From: UBA7957 sp965224675
GTDB taxonomy: Bacteria; Pseudomonadota; Gammaproteobacteria; Granulosicoccales; Granulosicoccaceae
Direction: 5' to 3'
Assembly: GCA_965224675.1 (NCBI GenBank)
Contig: CBDDAA010000004.1
Location: 1,302,001 to 1,366,000 of the forward strand
DNA length: 64,000 nt
How positions within the stretch are numbered: position 1 is the first letter of the stretch; each line of letters opens with the position of its first letter. Positions 9,901-19,412 of this stretch are shown in pieces. Below the pieces are notes generated by a model. That model saw only the letters and a program-made list of their open reading frames with translations. It was not told the origin of the DNA and made no database searches. The position numbers and the translations under genes are program-made.

Positions 9901-12900
9901 GATGCCATAGACATTGACGCAGACCCCTTGACCTGGAATGTGTTGACACAACCCCAATATGGCACTTTATTGGGACGCGCACCTAATCTTCGGTATTCAC
10001 CCGACAGTAATTTTAATGGATCTGATGTATTTACGTTTAATGTCAATGACGGGTTGGTGGATTCCAACACGGCAACTATCAACCTGATCATTAACAACAG
10101 TAATGATGGGCCAACGGCGACAGGGCAATCTCTTAGCATGGATGAGAGCACGTCGCTTCCCATTACGCTAGACGGCAATGACCCCGAAGGTGATACGCTA
10201 TCTTTCACTATAACTTCCCAACCACAGCACGGTGTACTGAGCGGTAGTGCACCCAATTTCAACTACAATCCTGACACCTTGTTTACAGGTACTGACAGTT
10301 TTCAATTTCGGGTTAATGATGGCGAGATTGACTCTGCAATCATCAGTATAGTCATAACGGTTAATCCGGTTAATGAAGCACCCAGTGCCAATTCACAATC
10401 GATAGAGACCCTGGAAGATAAGACAATAACGTTTACTTTGACTGGCAGTGACCCTGATGGTGATATGCTGAGTTACCTTATAACCCGTGCACCTCAACAT
10501 GGCACCATAACGGGTGGGCCTATCGTCTGGCAGTACACCCCTGCTGTCAATTACAACGGTCGGGATAGTATCAGGTTTGTCAGCAGTGACGGTCTTCTGG
10601 TGTCTGATAATGCAGAAGTGACCCTTCAGATAACGCCACTGAATGACCCGCCTGCGGCAGACTCTGCCAGCTATCGTATGACCGATGGTGATACGCTAAT
10701 TATAACACTGACCGCTAATGACCTGGATGTAGATCCGCTGGATTTCACGCTGCAGAGTAATCCCCAGCATGGCACTATTTCCGGGGTTGCGCCTAACCTG
10801 ATTTATGCACCAGAACCGGGTTATACAGGCATAGACGGATTCAGCTTTAAGGCGAATGATGGCATCAGTGACTCCAACCTGGCATTAATTGAGTTTACTA
10901 TTACCGCCAAGCCTAACAAGCCACCTGTAGCTATCGCAGGAGACTCACCCGTCTTTCCAATCAATGTTAGCGTACAGTTGGACGGTTCGCGATCATTTGA
11001 TCCAGATGGTGATGATCTCAGCTATCGCTGGTCCATAATAGAGGCACCTGATCAGGCAGAAGTGAGTCTGAGTGATGCCACCAACCCATCACCCGAGCTA
11101 CTGACCGACACACCCGGATTCCACACACTGGAGCTGATCGTTAACGATGGAGAACTGAATTCACCGTCCTCCAGAGTAGTAATAGATGTACTTGAAGCCA
11201 ATTTACCGCCGGTGGCTGATGCGGGTTTTGACACACAAAGCATCCTTAACAGTGCGGTGCTGCTGGATGGCAGACATTCTACAGACCCTGAATTTGACGA
11301 TCTGACCTACAGTTGGCGTATTAAAAACAGCCCGGCAGGCAGTAATGCTGGGCTTTTTGATACACTGTCAGCCAGACCTTACCTCATAGCCGATCTTGTC
11401 GGTAATTATTCCGTTGAGTTGATGGTCACTGATTATTTTGGTTTAACCGATTTTGACAGTGTATTAGTCTCTGTTACAGACCCTGGTGCAACTCTCAACC
11501 ATACACCCGTCGCGGCCGCAAGCTACACAATCTCATTCGATCAGCGCGAGGATGTTGCAATATTTCTCGATGGCTCCGCTTCCAGCGATGCCGATGGTGA
11601 CAGCTTGAGCTTTCAGTGGACACCACTGGACATTCAACCCGGCTACCCCACATTCAATGACCCTACTCTGGAATCACCCATCTGGACCACAGGCTTGCCT
11701 GAATGGGTGATTAATTCATGGAACCATAAAGTGCAGTTGGTTGTAAGCGATGGTAAAACCGAATCTGACCCGGTGATCCTTGAAATACCTAACAATGTCA
11801 GTCAGACCCCATTAGTTTTTTTCAATGGCGCCCCCGAAAACAGGACAGTAAGCGAAACGGTCTCTCTTGTCGTTATCGCCACAGACGAAGAGACCCCAGT
11901 GCTCGATTATGCCTGGACGCTGATCGAAAAACCCGCAGCCAGTACAGCGACACTTAGTACCGCTGCAACAGACAGCACGCAATTTTTTCTCGATGCGCCA
12001 GGTATTTACAAAGTGCAGATAGTGGTTGATGACAACACACCTGCTGGCAGAGTGACGCGTTACAAAACAATCTATGCAAGGACCGCGACAAATGGCGCGC
12101 CCGTGGCTATTGCAGGCGCTGATCAAACCGTGCTTACCACTGAACGAATCATCCTGGATGGACGTGCAAGCTATGACCCGGAGGCAGAGCCACTAAGCTT
12201 TTTCTGGTTGATTGACCGACCTTACGGTAGCACGGCAAGGTTCAATGATCCTACCTTGGCACAGCCTACGTTTACCGTGGATGTTGCGGGTGATTACCGT
12301 ATCAGTTTGTTTGTTAGCGATGGGCAAGGGCAGTCGCCAGCCAGTCAGCTTTTAATTACGGCAGATCATGGCGGTAACAATATAGTTCCGGTGGCTAATG
12401 CCGGTGAAGATAGCCAGGGTATTACCGATTCAGAAATAGAATTGGATGGCTCCAATTCTTATGACGACAACCATGACCCACTTGAATACTATTGGCAATT
12501 GATAGCAAAACCTACTGGCAGCAATGCCAGCTTGGATTATGAAGCATCAAAAGCTGAGCAACCCGAGTTTGAACCCGATGTTGCAGGTGATTATATTTTT
12601 CAGTTGAACGTCCATGACTTTGCGGCGGTTTCAGCACCGGACACGGTGACAGTGAGTGTCTCACAAGCCAATCGACGACCGATTGCTAATACAGGACAGG
12701 TAGCGGGTGAGCAAAAGACCATTGTTATTGGTGAGTCGGTCTTACTGGATGGCGCTCAATCTTATGACCCAGAAGGTGAAGCGATCAGCTATTCATGGTT
12801 GCTGATAGAAAAGCCATCAGGCAGTCTGGCAGAACCAGAAAACCCCACCTCAAGCAGTTCGTTAATAAAACCTGATCTACAGGGATACTATCGCCTTACT

Positions 12901-14817
12901 CTAAAGGTAAATGACGGACAGGTTGATTCCCTGACGGTATCTTTCATTATTCGGGCTTATCGAGCCGATAATAAGGCGCCCATCGCCGTAGTAGGCACAG
13001 ATTTAACGGGCTTTATCAATACTGAAATTATTCTGGACGGATCACAAGCCTATGATCCCGATGATGACGAAATTCTGGGCCGCCTCTGGCAGGTAGTTGT
13101 GGGGCCATCAGGTGCCAACGTGCAGTTAATAACCCCGGTTGATGAGTCGCCGACCTTTATTGCCGACAAACCAGGTACTTACATTATCGGTTATATTGTC
13201 AGCGATGGGCAACTGACCTCTGATACCGCTAGTTTACGGGTGGATTTAATCGGTCCCATACCCCCAGTGGCCGTAGCAGGCAATGATCAGATCCGCGGTG
13301 TCAATACAACTACGCTGCTTGATGGACGAAACTCCTATGACCCCGATGGCGATAAACTTATTTTCCGTTGGTCGGTCATTGCTCAACCCGTGGGTAGCCA
13401 GATTCAATTGGAAAACGCCAATAAAAGCCAAGCCGGATTCTCGGCTGACAACCCAGGCCAGTACCAGATTCAATTGACCGTATCGGATGGCAATAGCGAA
13501 CAGCAGGATACACTGCTAGTTACACTGATACCCAATGAAGCGCCAATCGCTCATGCAGGCAGCAATCAATCGGTATTAACAGGTGAATTTGTTGATCTTG
13601 ATGGCACTGCGTCGACCGACCCGGAAGGTGATCCACTGAGCTATAGCTGGTCTATTGCCAGTCAACCGGCTGGCAGTCAGGCAATAATCTATAGTGCCAC
13701 CTTCGATGAAGCTTTTTTTGTACCGGATGTAGCTGGAGACTATGTGCTGCAATTGATCGTTAATGACAGTGAGCTGGATTCGCAACCCGTGTTCGTCACA
13801 ATTACAGCTACTCGTAACAATAACCCGCCTATCGCCAATCCGGGACCCGATAGAACCCTGACCACAGCCGCCATGACGACCTTCGATGCCAGCCAGTCAA
13901 GTGACCGCGATGGTGATGCCTTAAGCTATCGATGGCAAATTATTCAGGCACCCGCTGATAGTCAGGCCCAATTGATTGCACCCACCTCAGTGCAGGCGGA
14001 TTTCACCCCGGACCAAGACGGCGAGTACATTATCGAACTGATTGTAAACGATGGTACGGTGGATTCATTACCTGTGGTGTTCAGACTGACCGCTGTTTCT
14101 GACAATACAATTCCAGAGGCTTATGCCAGTTATAGCCATGCAGTGATTACGGGTGATACGGTAAAGATCTCGGGTTGGGCATCAAATGATGAAGATGGTG
14201 ACATTCTTACTTATCAGTGGCAGATGCTGAGCAAACCATCGGGCAGTGGTACCAGTTTCTCTGATAATCAGATTATGGATCCAAAGATTGTTGTGGACAA
14301 GGCCGGGGGCTACGAACTGCAGCTTATAGTTTCCGATGGCATAATTCAGTCAGAGCCGCATTCCATTACTATAACAGCAGTGACTGGCTTTCCTGGATTG
14401 CCACCCGATCCGGGTGAGGCGGGTAAGGTAACACTGCAAGGAACAGACAGTGATGTGGATGGGGTCAGAGATGATATACAGCGACATATATTTGCGACTT
14501 ATCCGGGTGTGGGGCAGGCCAATATCAGGAAGGCACTGACGGAAATCGCGAAACATTATCAAACTATTCTGTGGGAAGCGCTGAATGCTGACAGGGCCTA
14601 TAACAATGCCGTCATATTGGGAAGGCATCTTGAGTGCTTAGCCTATGTTGTTGGTTCAGGGTCTCACAAGCTATCGGCCAATCTGCAGGCTGAGATGTTA
14701 AATACAGTTTATCGATCCGATGTTTATCAGCTCTATGACAAAACGCTGGAAGGTTCGTTGTTTCATTCAACCCGTTTTGATGAGTGGAAAGACAGTTGTG
14801 CTTTTGATGTTGAATAG
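6922..14817 (+). CDS. Giant repeat lipoprotein (Ig/cadherin-like and PKD-like arrays), 2631 residues
   Basis: A giant surface protein. A hydrophobic segment ending LLLLVFMSLLSC near residue 40 is a lipoprotein signal, preceded by an unusually long n-region. Domain order by eye: four copies of a roughly 110-residue unit carrying SRPDLF (about residues 55-515); nine cadherin/Big_9-type repeats of about 90 residues (519-1330), each with EDT..., SQPQHG..., Y-x-P-x-x-x-F-x-G and VNDG; twelve PKD/K319L-type repeats (1331-2487) with PVANAG, LDGS-x-SYDPDGD and LTVSDG; and a C-terminal domain (about 2490-2631) starting DSDVDGVRDDIQR, which contains a TSP3/EF-like calcium loop. Such rods usually act in adhesion or as scaffolds. 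The C-terminal domain recurs in the next gene, 10 bases downstream, so the two likely work together. The exact role is not known. Confidence 0.9.
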   Translation: MEAHDPYCVKVVFTTKILRYLKSHSVRSALLLLVFMSLLSCDNSPPESFAHLLQQEHTTANQLSEFANDTLSFSASGDISTLADGRMHEVPAWAFDISEDEYDLDSYAFKIIENSRPDLFAVQPTLSAESGNFKFQPYRGVSGTADLTVVLKRKVVSAGQVEQSAGFRFKLHILSENINQKPVFEVGPDVSVQSTAGEVEFPQWIKQASPGDNTEQRLTFEIISNSRPDLFNSQPWVSFPSLTLRFAPKAGSTGTAQIHLRVKDNGGTEEGGIDTSETQSFLIHVINPTAYVNSAPSFTIGPDVTVDGSDGSVVLPGWAADAHDGDNNTQKLKFVIINNTRPDLFIEQPWISYPSHTLRFKPKNCVVGSAKLDLYLEDNGGTGQGGQNRSDRQSFYIHIQCPQPNKAPQFKVGPDITVPASIGDAAFPAWATAVSDGDRETQTLWFEIVSNDRAELFSHLPRVSYPSRTLRFTPYPDAQGTATLTIRLKDDGGTDNAGVDTSAVQTFHITLTQPDQPLANHVPVVADILVQTAFETVVQFVLQGSDEDGNPLQYTVVEQPDNGTVVIDQDSAIYTPNAGFSGSDVFFYTANDGIKTADRAKVTVTVAAKENKVPVAESLSYTTKQATSVGIVLQGLDQDNDALTYTLINQPAVGFLSGIAPHLEFTPPADYKGEVSFSYRVNDGKVDSASATVTVTVLAVNQSPIAESFLIVVAEDSSVVDKLRVMDHDLDPLSYTIIDMPVHGVVSGNYPDFSYTPDTDYHGSDRFSFKANDGSLDSNIATVDITVNPSNDSPLALPQTVSTSEDTALGIVLTGTDKDKDALDYQVLSQPQNGLLTGVPPQLIYTPNNDFAGVDQFSFKVNDGSVNSAKAIVTIVVSDENDQPTANSQSLLTEEDAVLLLTLTGTDPDADSLGIMLLTQPLHGKITGKVPNLKYTPDADFVGNDQFTFKVNDGNIDSLPASVNITVTAVNDAPIALSSTLSSAEDTSLTIVLDAIDIDADPLTWNVLTQPQYGTLLGRAPNLRYSPDSNFNGSDVFTFNVNDGLVDSNTATINLIINNSNDGPTATGQSLSMDESTSLPITLDGNDPEGDTLSFTITSQPQHGVLSGSAPNFNYNPDTLFTGTDSFQFRVNDGEIDSAIISIVITVNPVNEAPSANSQSIETLEDKTITFTLTGSDPDGDMLSYLITRAPQHGTITGGPIVWQYTPAVNYNGRDSIRFVSSDGLLVSDNAEVTLQITPLNDPPAADSASYRMTDGDTLIITLTANDLDVDPLDFTLQSNPQHGTISGVAPNLIYAPEPGYTGIDGFSFKANDGISDSNLALIEFTITAKPNKPPVAIAGDSPVFPINVSVQLDGSRSFDPDGDDLSYRWSIIEAPDQAEVSLSDATNPSPELLTDTPGFHTLELIVNDGELNSPSSRVVIDVLEANLPPVADAGFDTQSILNSAVLLDGRHSTDPEFDDLTYSWRIKNSPAGSNAGLFDTLSARPYLIADLVGNYSVELMVTDYFGLTDFDSVLVSVTDPGATLNHTPVAAASYTISFDQREDVAIFLDGSASSDADGDSLSFQWTPLDIQPGYPTFNDPTLESPIWTTGLPEWVINSWNHKVQLVVSDGKTESDPVILEIPNNVSQTPLVFFNGAPENRTVSETVSLVVIATDEETPVLDYAWTLIEKPAASTATLSTAATDSTQFFLDAPGIYKVQIVVDDNTPAGRVTRYKTIYARTATNGAPVAIAGADQTVLTTERIILDGRASYDPEAEPLSFFWLIDRPYGSTARFNDPTLAQPTFTVDVAGDYRISLFVSDGQGQSPASQLLITADHGGNNIVPVANAGEDSQGITDSEIELDGSNSYDDNHDPLEYYWQLIAKPTGSNASLDYEASKAEQPEFEPDVAGDYIFQLNVHDFAAVSAPDTVTVSVSQANRRPIANTGQVAGEQKTIVIGESVLLDGAQSYDPEGEAISYSWLLIEKPSGSLAEPENPTSSSSLIKPDLQGYYRLTLKVNDGQVDSLTVSFIIRAYRADNKAPIAVVGTDLTGFINTEIILDGSQAYDPDDDEILGRLWQVVVGPSGANVQLITPVDESPTFIADKPGTYIIGYIVSDGQLTSDTASLRVDLIGPIPPVAVAGNDQIRGVNTTTLLDGRNSYDPDGDKLIFRWSVIAQPVGSQIQLENANKSQAGFSADNPGQYQIQLTVSDGNSEQQDTLLVTLIPNEAPIAHAGSNQSVLTGEFVDLDGTASTDPEGDPLSYSWSIASQPAGSQAIIYSATFDEAFFVPDVAGDYVLQLIVNDSELDSQPVFVTITATRNNNPPIANPGPDRTLTTAAMTTFDASQSSDRDGDALSYRWQIIQAPADSQAQLIAPTSVQADFTPDQDGEYIIELIVNDGTVDSLPVVFRLTAVSDNTIPEAYASYSHAVITGDTVKISGWASNDEDGDILTYQWQMLSKPSGSGTSFSDNQIMDPKIVVDKAGGYELQLIVSDGIIQSEPHSITITAVTGFPGLPPDPGEAGKVTLQGTDSDVDGVRDDIQRHIFATYPGVGQANIRKALTEIAKHYQTILWEALNADRAYNNAVILGRHLECLAYVVGSGSHKLSANLQAEMLNTVYRSDVYQLYDKTLEGSLFHSTRFDEWKDSCAFDVE

Positions 14818-14827
14818 GATCTAAGTG

Positions 14828-15397
14828 ATGAATCACATGATAATGAAAAATCTATTCCTGTTAGTTCTATTGATAGGCACCGCCGCATGCTCCACCTATA
14901 CCCGAGTTGATCTTGTACCTGGGCCAGGAATACCACCTGATCCGGGGCGTTGGGAAAATAATAAAACACTGCTTGGAATAGACAGCGATAATGATGGGGT
15001 GCGGGATGACGTGCAGCGCTATATTCTGGCATTGGATATTGATCATCCGTTTTTTAAGAAAGCACTGCATGAATGGGCTAAAGTCTATCAGGTTGTTTTA
15101 AGGGAATCTGATATGTCGGAAAAAACACTTATTAATATGGGCTTATGGAATAAAGCCACAGATTGTCTATGGTCTGCAACTGTAAAAGAGCAGCGCAATC
15201 GCACTACAACAAAAGACATCAAAGCAGTGATATTAAACACACCTGTTCGAAGAAAATCCTATCGCAAATTTTGGTACAATTTTAATGTTTGGGTAAGAGA
15301 TGAGATGGGCGGATCCATCCTGATGCATAGCCCCAAATATGCTAAGGATGCTTGTTCATTTAGCGTAGATGATTTCGAGGGAGAAAGATGGCGATGA
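14828..15397 (+). CDS. Small lipoprotein repeating the C-terminal module of the giant protein
   Basis: About 189 residues. The N-terminus has a signal peptide ending LIGTAAC, a clear lipobox. The rest aligns with the end of the preceding 2631-residue protein: PPDPG, then TLLGIDSDNDGVRDDVQRYI (there TLQGTDSDVDGVRDDIQRHI), then AL-x-E-x-AK-x-YQ-x-x-L, a central cysteine (DCLW/ECLA) and a C-terminal DACSF/DSCAF motif. The Asp-rich loop should bind calcium. I chose the ATG at 14828, 8-9 bases after AGGA, over the GTG at 14825. The gene is 10 bases after the giant gene and overlaps the next by 10 bases, so the three form one unit. No enzymatic function is visible; it may be a partner or a free copy of the anchoring module. 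Confidence 0.8.
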   Translation: MNHMIMKNLFLLVLLIGTAACSTYTRVDLVPGPGIPPDPGRWENNKTLLGIDSDNDGVRDDVQRYILALDIDHPFFKKALHEWAKVYQVVLRESDMSEKTLINMGLWNKATDCLWSATVKEQRNRTTTKDIKAVILNTPVRRKSYRKFWYNFNVWVRDEMGGSILMHSPKYAKDACSFSVDDFEGERWR

Positions 15398-17823
15398 ATA
15401 AAAGAATCAAGAGCGTCGTATTTACAACCATATTGTTTATGGCTAACTCTGTTTTTCCCAATGAGACTGATGATATAGATGGCTTTGACAGTGTTGTTAT
15501 TGATTACAAGTACGCCTGTGATGATAGTTTCGAGGTATTATTTGGAAATGGTATATTGACCGAACATCAGGATGCCCTGCAGTCGTTAATTACGCTGCAA
15601 TCACAAATCAACCCGCAGCTTCCATTATCATTAAAAGAAATTACGACGTTTGGTTACATTTATAATGAGACTGACAACTTCTTCGCTGATATGTGGGAAT
15701 CAATGTACCAAAAAACAGGCGCCGACATCAAACAGCTGCATCGCTGGATCAGTAATCTTGATAATGCACCCAAGTCAGTGCGAGATAACTTTATAGAACT
15801 TGCCAAAGGCGTCGACCGTCAGCGTGTCTCATCGTCGCCAACCACGCAAAAACACGTAGAAATTTATAACTCTCTATTAAGCAAAGGCCGGAAAGTTGCT
15901 GCAGTTACCCATTCTCAGGGTAACCTCTTTGTTAATGAAGCTCACCTTGGCATATATGAAGAACTGAAAGACGGTATAGGTATAGTCTCTGTAGCCAACC
16001 CGGATGATGAAGTTGCTGATGAAAGCAGTCATCATCAATTTACCAATACAACGGGCTTTTCCACTTCAGGAGCTGTATTTAACATCAATCTGGACGAAGA
16101 TCTGCTGATGCGCGCAATCCGATTCGGTGGTGCAAATTTTGATAATTATTACGATATCTTTGCCCCACTTAAAAACAATTTCGGCCACAGCTTTATCGAT
16201 TCCTATATGGATACCACGGCTAACCTAATTCGAACCGCAGCTGAAGTTATTGTTGATGAAACGATCGCACGATTCGATAAAACAGAATTCGCAAAATGCA
16301 GAACCGCACTATTGACCGCTCCAAATGGGGTAAAAAGCGGCTCATTGAGAGTCCTTGATAATGGTAACGCAGTGGCTACTTTTCCCCAGCCCAGCAGCTT
16401 CTTCCCAAGCAATGGAGAATTAATGGATTGGAGAGGGGACTATAAAAACGGAGAAGCCACAAAGTCACTGTCTTTTTTCGGCCCTAAAGCACGCTTTATA
16501 GGTACAAATAATTTTGCTAATTTTATTTATCGCGATGGACGGGTTTTTTATACCTTACCGATCGGCTATTTTGTCTTGGGCGCTTCTATGACTACTATAA
16601 CATCCGGTACCGATGAGGGGGATTGGGTGGTTGTGGTTGCAAGCACCGATTATAAAACTGACATTGTATTTCGCCGTAGAGTGAAAAGACAATATGGCTT
16701 GGATGTGGTCGATCTTTATACCGGACTGGTGCCTGATGCACAAAACAAGGATAATCCCTATTGGATAAAGATGGCGGAGTTCCCACATTCATCCTTATCC
16801 AGGTTGTACGCCCCCTGGTTTTTCAATGGCGATGGCACAGAAGCACAGACACTACGAAAACTGCAAGTAAAGTTGGATTTTAGTGAAAATGAATGCCCCA
16901 CGGATGACAGCGACGGCATTGTTTGTGAGGGGCACGATTACGGCGCTGGATTTTATGAGGTTACTGTACTTAACCGCTACAAAATAAGTTTATCGAGTAA
17001 CTTGCAAAGTGCCTCTCTAACCGATCTGGATTTCGAGACTGATGAAACAGGTGTTTTAGCGGTTGATTATCTTGATGATAAAGAGTTACTGCTTCGAAGC
17101 AGGAACACCGCTTCAGTGGATGTGCCGCTTAATCAGGCACAATGGCTAGACTTAAATGGCAGCTCGATAATGGATGACCGCATTCTTGACTGCATAGGTG
17201 AAGATGGCGCTGCCTGCAGGCGCGGCAATGGTGATACGGTGTTCTCAGCTAACTGGGAAGGATTGACGACGGGTTGGTGGATATACAGCCCTGTTTCAAA
17301 TTACACGGTAAGAGAGGGAGCGATTGATTTACAGTTATACTACGCCGACCTGAGGTACAACTACTTTGAATATGCCACTATGGAGACAGCGTACAACTAC
17401 AATAATGGAAACAGTTTTCTATCGTCAAACGGCACCGCTGCCTATTATTATTCCTACAACAATGAAGACCCTGTGCTAATGGGTCGTGTTGACAATGTAG
17501 CAAAGATGCCACTGGGCGGCGGATTTGCAACCTCCCGTTATGGTGAAGAATCTGACTATCACAACTGGATCAGTGGTGATATTGCGACGATACGGGGCCA
17601 GTATGAGGCTTTTATTCCACTGATTGATCCTCACCCTATAGGTGCGAATGCGGCACCCCATTTGCTCGAAGCGGGCAGGGTAATAGAACCGGATGGCAGT
17701 ATCCTTGTATCCAACAAACTGCCTGATGGTTCGACGTTTAACTATTACTCAAAAGGAAGTCTGCCGTTGTTAACGGGTGCCAGCTTGGACAATGATACGG
17801 TGCTGCCTGTTGGGTTGAACTAA
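15388..17823 (+). CDS. Secreted protein with N-terminal alpha/beta-hydrolase-like (THSQG) domain
   Basis: An 811-residue protein with an N-terminal signal sequence (cut probably near residue 24) and no lipobox. The first ~300 residues look like an alpha/beta hydrolase. VAAVTHSQGNLFVNEA places a probable nucleophile, Ser176, in a T-H-S-Q-G elbow, and NNFGHSFIDSY further on could supply the histidine. The remaining 500 residues are rich in aromatic, Gly and Asn residues, predicted mostly beta, and match no family I recognise. Short cysteine-bearing inserts such as ECPTDDSDGIVC are present. The start overlaps the preceding gene and has GGAG about 8 bases upstream, so it is likely translationally coupled. 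Hydrolase activity is an inference from the elbow motif only. It ends in a 4-base overlap with the convergent phzF-like gene. Confidence 0.75.
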   Translation: MAMNKRIKSVVFTTILFMANSVFPNETDDIDGFDSVVIDYKYACDDSFEVLFGNGILTEHQDALQSLITLQSQINPQLPLSLKEITTFGYIYNETDNFFADMWESMYQKTGADIKQLHRWISNLDNAPKSVRDNFIELAKGVDRQRVSSSPTTQKHVEIYNSLLSKGRKVAAVTHSQGNLFVNEAHLGIYEELKDGIGIVSVANPDDEVADESSHHQFTNTTGFSTSGAVFNINLDEDLLMRAIRFGGANFDNYYDIFAPLKNNFGHSFIDSYMDTTANLIRTAAEVIVDETIARFDKTEFAKCRTALLTAPNGVKSGSLRVLDNGNAVATFPQPSSFFPSNGELMDWRGDYKNGEATKSLSFFGPKARFIGTNNFANFIYRDGRVFYTLPIGYFVLGASMTTITSGTDEGDWVVVVASTDYKTDIVFRRRVKRQYGLDVVDLYTGLVPDAQNKDNPYWIKMAEFPHSSLSRLYAPWFFNGDGTEAQTLRKLQVKLDFSENECPTDDSDGIVCEGHDYGAGFYEVTVLNRYKISLSSNLQSASLTDLDFETDETGVLAVDYLDDKELLLRSRNTASVDVPLNQAQWLDLNGSSIMDDRILDCIGEDGAACRRGNGDTVFSANWEGLTTGWWIYSPVSNYTVREGAIDLQLYYADLRYNYFEYATMETAYNYNNGNSFLSSNGTAAYYYSYNNEDPVLMGRVDNVAKMPLGGGFATSRYGEESDYHNWISGDIATIRGQYEAFIPLIDPHPIGANAAPHLLEAGRVIEPDGSILVSNKLPDGSTFNYYSKGSLPLLTGASLDNDTVLPVGLN

Positions 17824-18659
17824 ATTCTCACAGCGGTTCCCGTAACCACTATCCCGCCAGTTTTGGCTATATCAACTGTCAGCAGACTTGGTCTGCCCAT
17901 AGCCTCGCCTTGAAAAATAGTAAGGGTGTGAGGTGCAGTAATAAGCCCCGCATCACGCAGGTAACCACCCAATGCCGCTGCCGCGGCACCTGTGGCGGGA
18001 TCTTCGACAACACCACCTACCGGGAATGGATTGCGGGAATGAAAAACATCGGTTGATTCACGCCATACTAATTGCAGGGTTGTAATATCTCCGCGTAGCA
18101 TGATGGCCTTTAACTGCCCATAGTCGTAGTCGAGTTTATCCAGACGATCTTTTTTGCTGACTGCTAATACCAGATGCCATGCTCCGGCGTATGCTATAAT
18201 CGGGGGTATAGTTTTATTAAGGTCTGACCATGCCCAGCCCAGGCTGATAAGCGCTTCATTAACAAATTCTTTTTCAGCAGATTTTTGTTTTGGCTCAACC
18301 GATGTGAGTGATGCAGTCTTGATGCCTCCATCAGAGCAAATTTGCACCGAAATATCACCAACGCAGGTACTTAAGGTATATGATCCCTCTCCGCTCTCTT
18401 CTCCCAATAATACACCCGTGGCGATTGTGGCGTGACCACAAAAAGGCACTTCAGCTTCCGGGCTATAATACCTGACTATACGTTTGAAGCCTGTTCGAGG
18501 AGCGACAAAGGCTGTTTCTGAAAATCCTACCTCGGTTGCTATACGTTGCATCGTGTCTGCGTCAGGAAGTGTATCACCCACCCATACACCGGCAGGGTTA
18601 CCGGCATCAGGATCGGTGGTGAAGGCAGAGAGACGGCTTAGTGTTCCGGATAGTGTCAT
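17820..18659 (-). CDS. PhzF-family isomerase/epimerase-like protein
   Basis: About 279 residues, typical for the PhzF family, whose fold resembles diaminopimelate epimerase. Hallmarks are DAGNPAGVW near the N-terminus, GFSETAFV with the conserved catalytic glutamate, YYSPEAEVPFCGHATIA, and EDPATGAAAAALGGYL near the C-terminus. PhzF itself isomerises a phenazine precursor, but most chromosomal members have unknown substrates. The open frame starts 20 codons earlier, but homologous sequence begins at the internal Met (MTLSGTLSRLSAF), so I place the start at 18659. Its stop overlaps the stop of the convergent hydrolase-like gene by 4 bases. No phenazine genes are nearby, so a link to pigment synthesis should not be assumed. 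Confidence 0.9.
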   Translation of the reverse strand: MTLSGTLSRLSAFTTDPDAGNPAGVWVGDTLPDADTMQRIATEVGFSETAFVAPRTGFKRIVRYYSPEAEVPFCGHATIATGVLLGEESGEGSYTLSTCVGDISVQICSDGGIKTASLTSVEPKQKSAEKEFVNEALISLGWAWSDLNKTIPPIIAYAGAWHLVLAVSKKDRLDKLDYDYGQLKAIMLRGDITTLQLVWRESTDVFHSRNPFPVGGVVEDPATGAAAAALGGYLRDAGLITAPHTLTIFQGEAMGRPSLLTVDIAKTGGIVVTGTAVRI

Positions 18660-18867
18660 TTGTATTCCGATAGTGTTGATTGAATCTGTGTACCTTACTA
18701 TAAATGCTTTCTCATTCATTAATATTTCATTATCGCATAACGACTAACTTTGTTGACTTATAGATTTGTAAGATTAGCCACAGAGACGCCAGTGGCAAAT
18801 GATATAATGAAACCCGACAGGTGCCCGACTGCGCCTGCGGGTATCACTTATTCATCGTTTGTCCGGT

Positions 18868-19296
18868 TCAAGCTATCTTTCGTGCGCTTTTCAGATCATT
18901 TGCACAGTCAACCGATTTTGTGTTTTCTAACGTTGCTCGTTGGCAATCGACAATGGACAGATCAGGCCGCTGTTGCTGCGCTACAGCGGTTGCCGCAATA
19001 CCTCGGCCCTGGCGTTGTTTGTTTAACTCTTCAGCACGGCCTTGACTGTTAGCGATGGCAAAAACATCCGCACGACTTAAACCAATATCTTTTAGCGCAT
19101 GTTCATCAAGTGTACGAAGTACTTGAATCTCTCTGCGGCGCTGTTGCTGTCTGACAATTTTCTGACTAATTGCCGCTATTGTACTTAGCAATCCATGGGC
19201 GACTGATCGAGCCAGACTAACAATGGGCCGCTGTTGAACTTGTCCATTCAAGTTGTTATTTTGTTCATTTTGGGTAAATTGGCTTACGTTTTTCAT
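18868..19296 (-). CDS. DUF1127 (YjiS-like) small protein
   Basis: 142 residues, with the DUF1127 signature in the middle: RREIQVLRTLDEHALKDIG followed by LSRADVFAIA. DUF1127 proteins are short arginine-rich proteins; some bind RNA or act in phosphate or carbon metabolism, but for most the role is unknown. The frame is open for 26 more codons upstream, yet the ATG at 19296 has an excellent ribosome-binding site (CAGGAG, 10 bases upstream), so I use it. A glutamine-rich N-terminal segment precedes the domain. The gene is divergent from a GcvA-type LysR regulator across 116 bases. DUF1127 genes often sit beside such regulators, which suggests the regulator controls it. Confidence 0.85.
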   Translation of the reverse strand: MKNVSQFTQNEQNNNLNGQVQQRPIVSLARSVAHGLLSTIAAISQKIVRQQQRRREIQVLRTLDEHALKDIGLSRADVFAIANSQGRAEELNKQRQGRGIAATAVAQQQRPDLSIVDCQRATLENTKSVDCANDLKSARKIA

Positions 19297-19412
19297 GTTA
19301 GTATAACTCCTGTATGAATCTGCGTTTGTTGTTGAATACAGTGTTAATATTATGTATATATTGGGATATAACAAACGATTTGTTCTAGCTTATCTATTAG
19401 AAAAACTAAACT

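Noticed and set aside
9756..10262. Long antisense open frames inside the giant repeat gene and ilvD.
   Set aside because: They follow from the codon pattern of the sense gene, have no ribosome-binding sites and resemble no protein family.
8480..14385. Regularly spaced DNA similarity that could suggest a tandem repeat or CRISPR-like array.
   Set aside because: The repetition comes from protein repeats of about 90-110 residues inside one open frame. DNA copies are diverged and there are no short identical repeats with spacers.
17820..18659. PhzF as evidence for a phenazine cluster.
   Set aside because: No phzA/B/D/E/G genes are nearby. Most PhzF-family proteins work in unrelated pathways.
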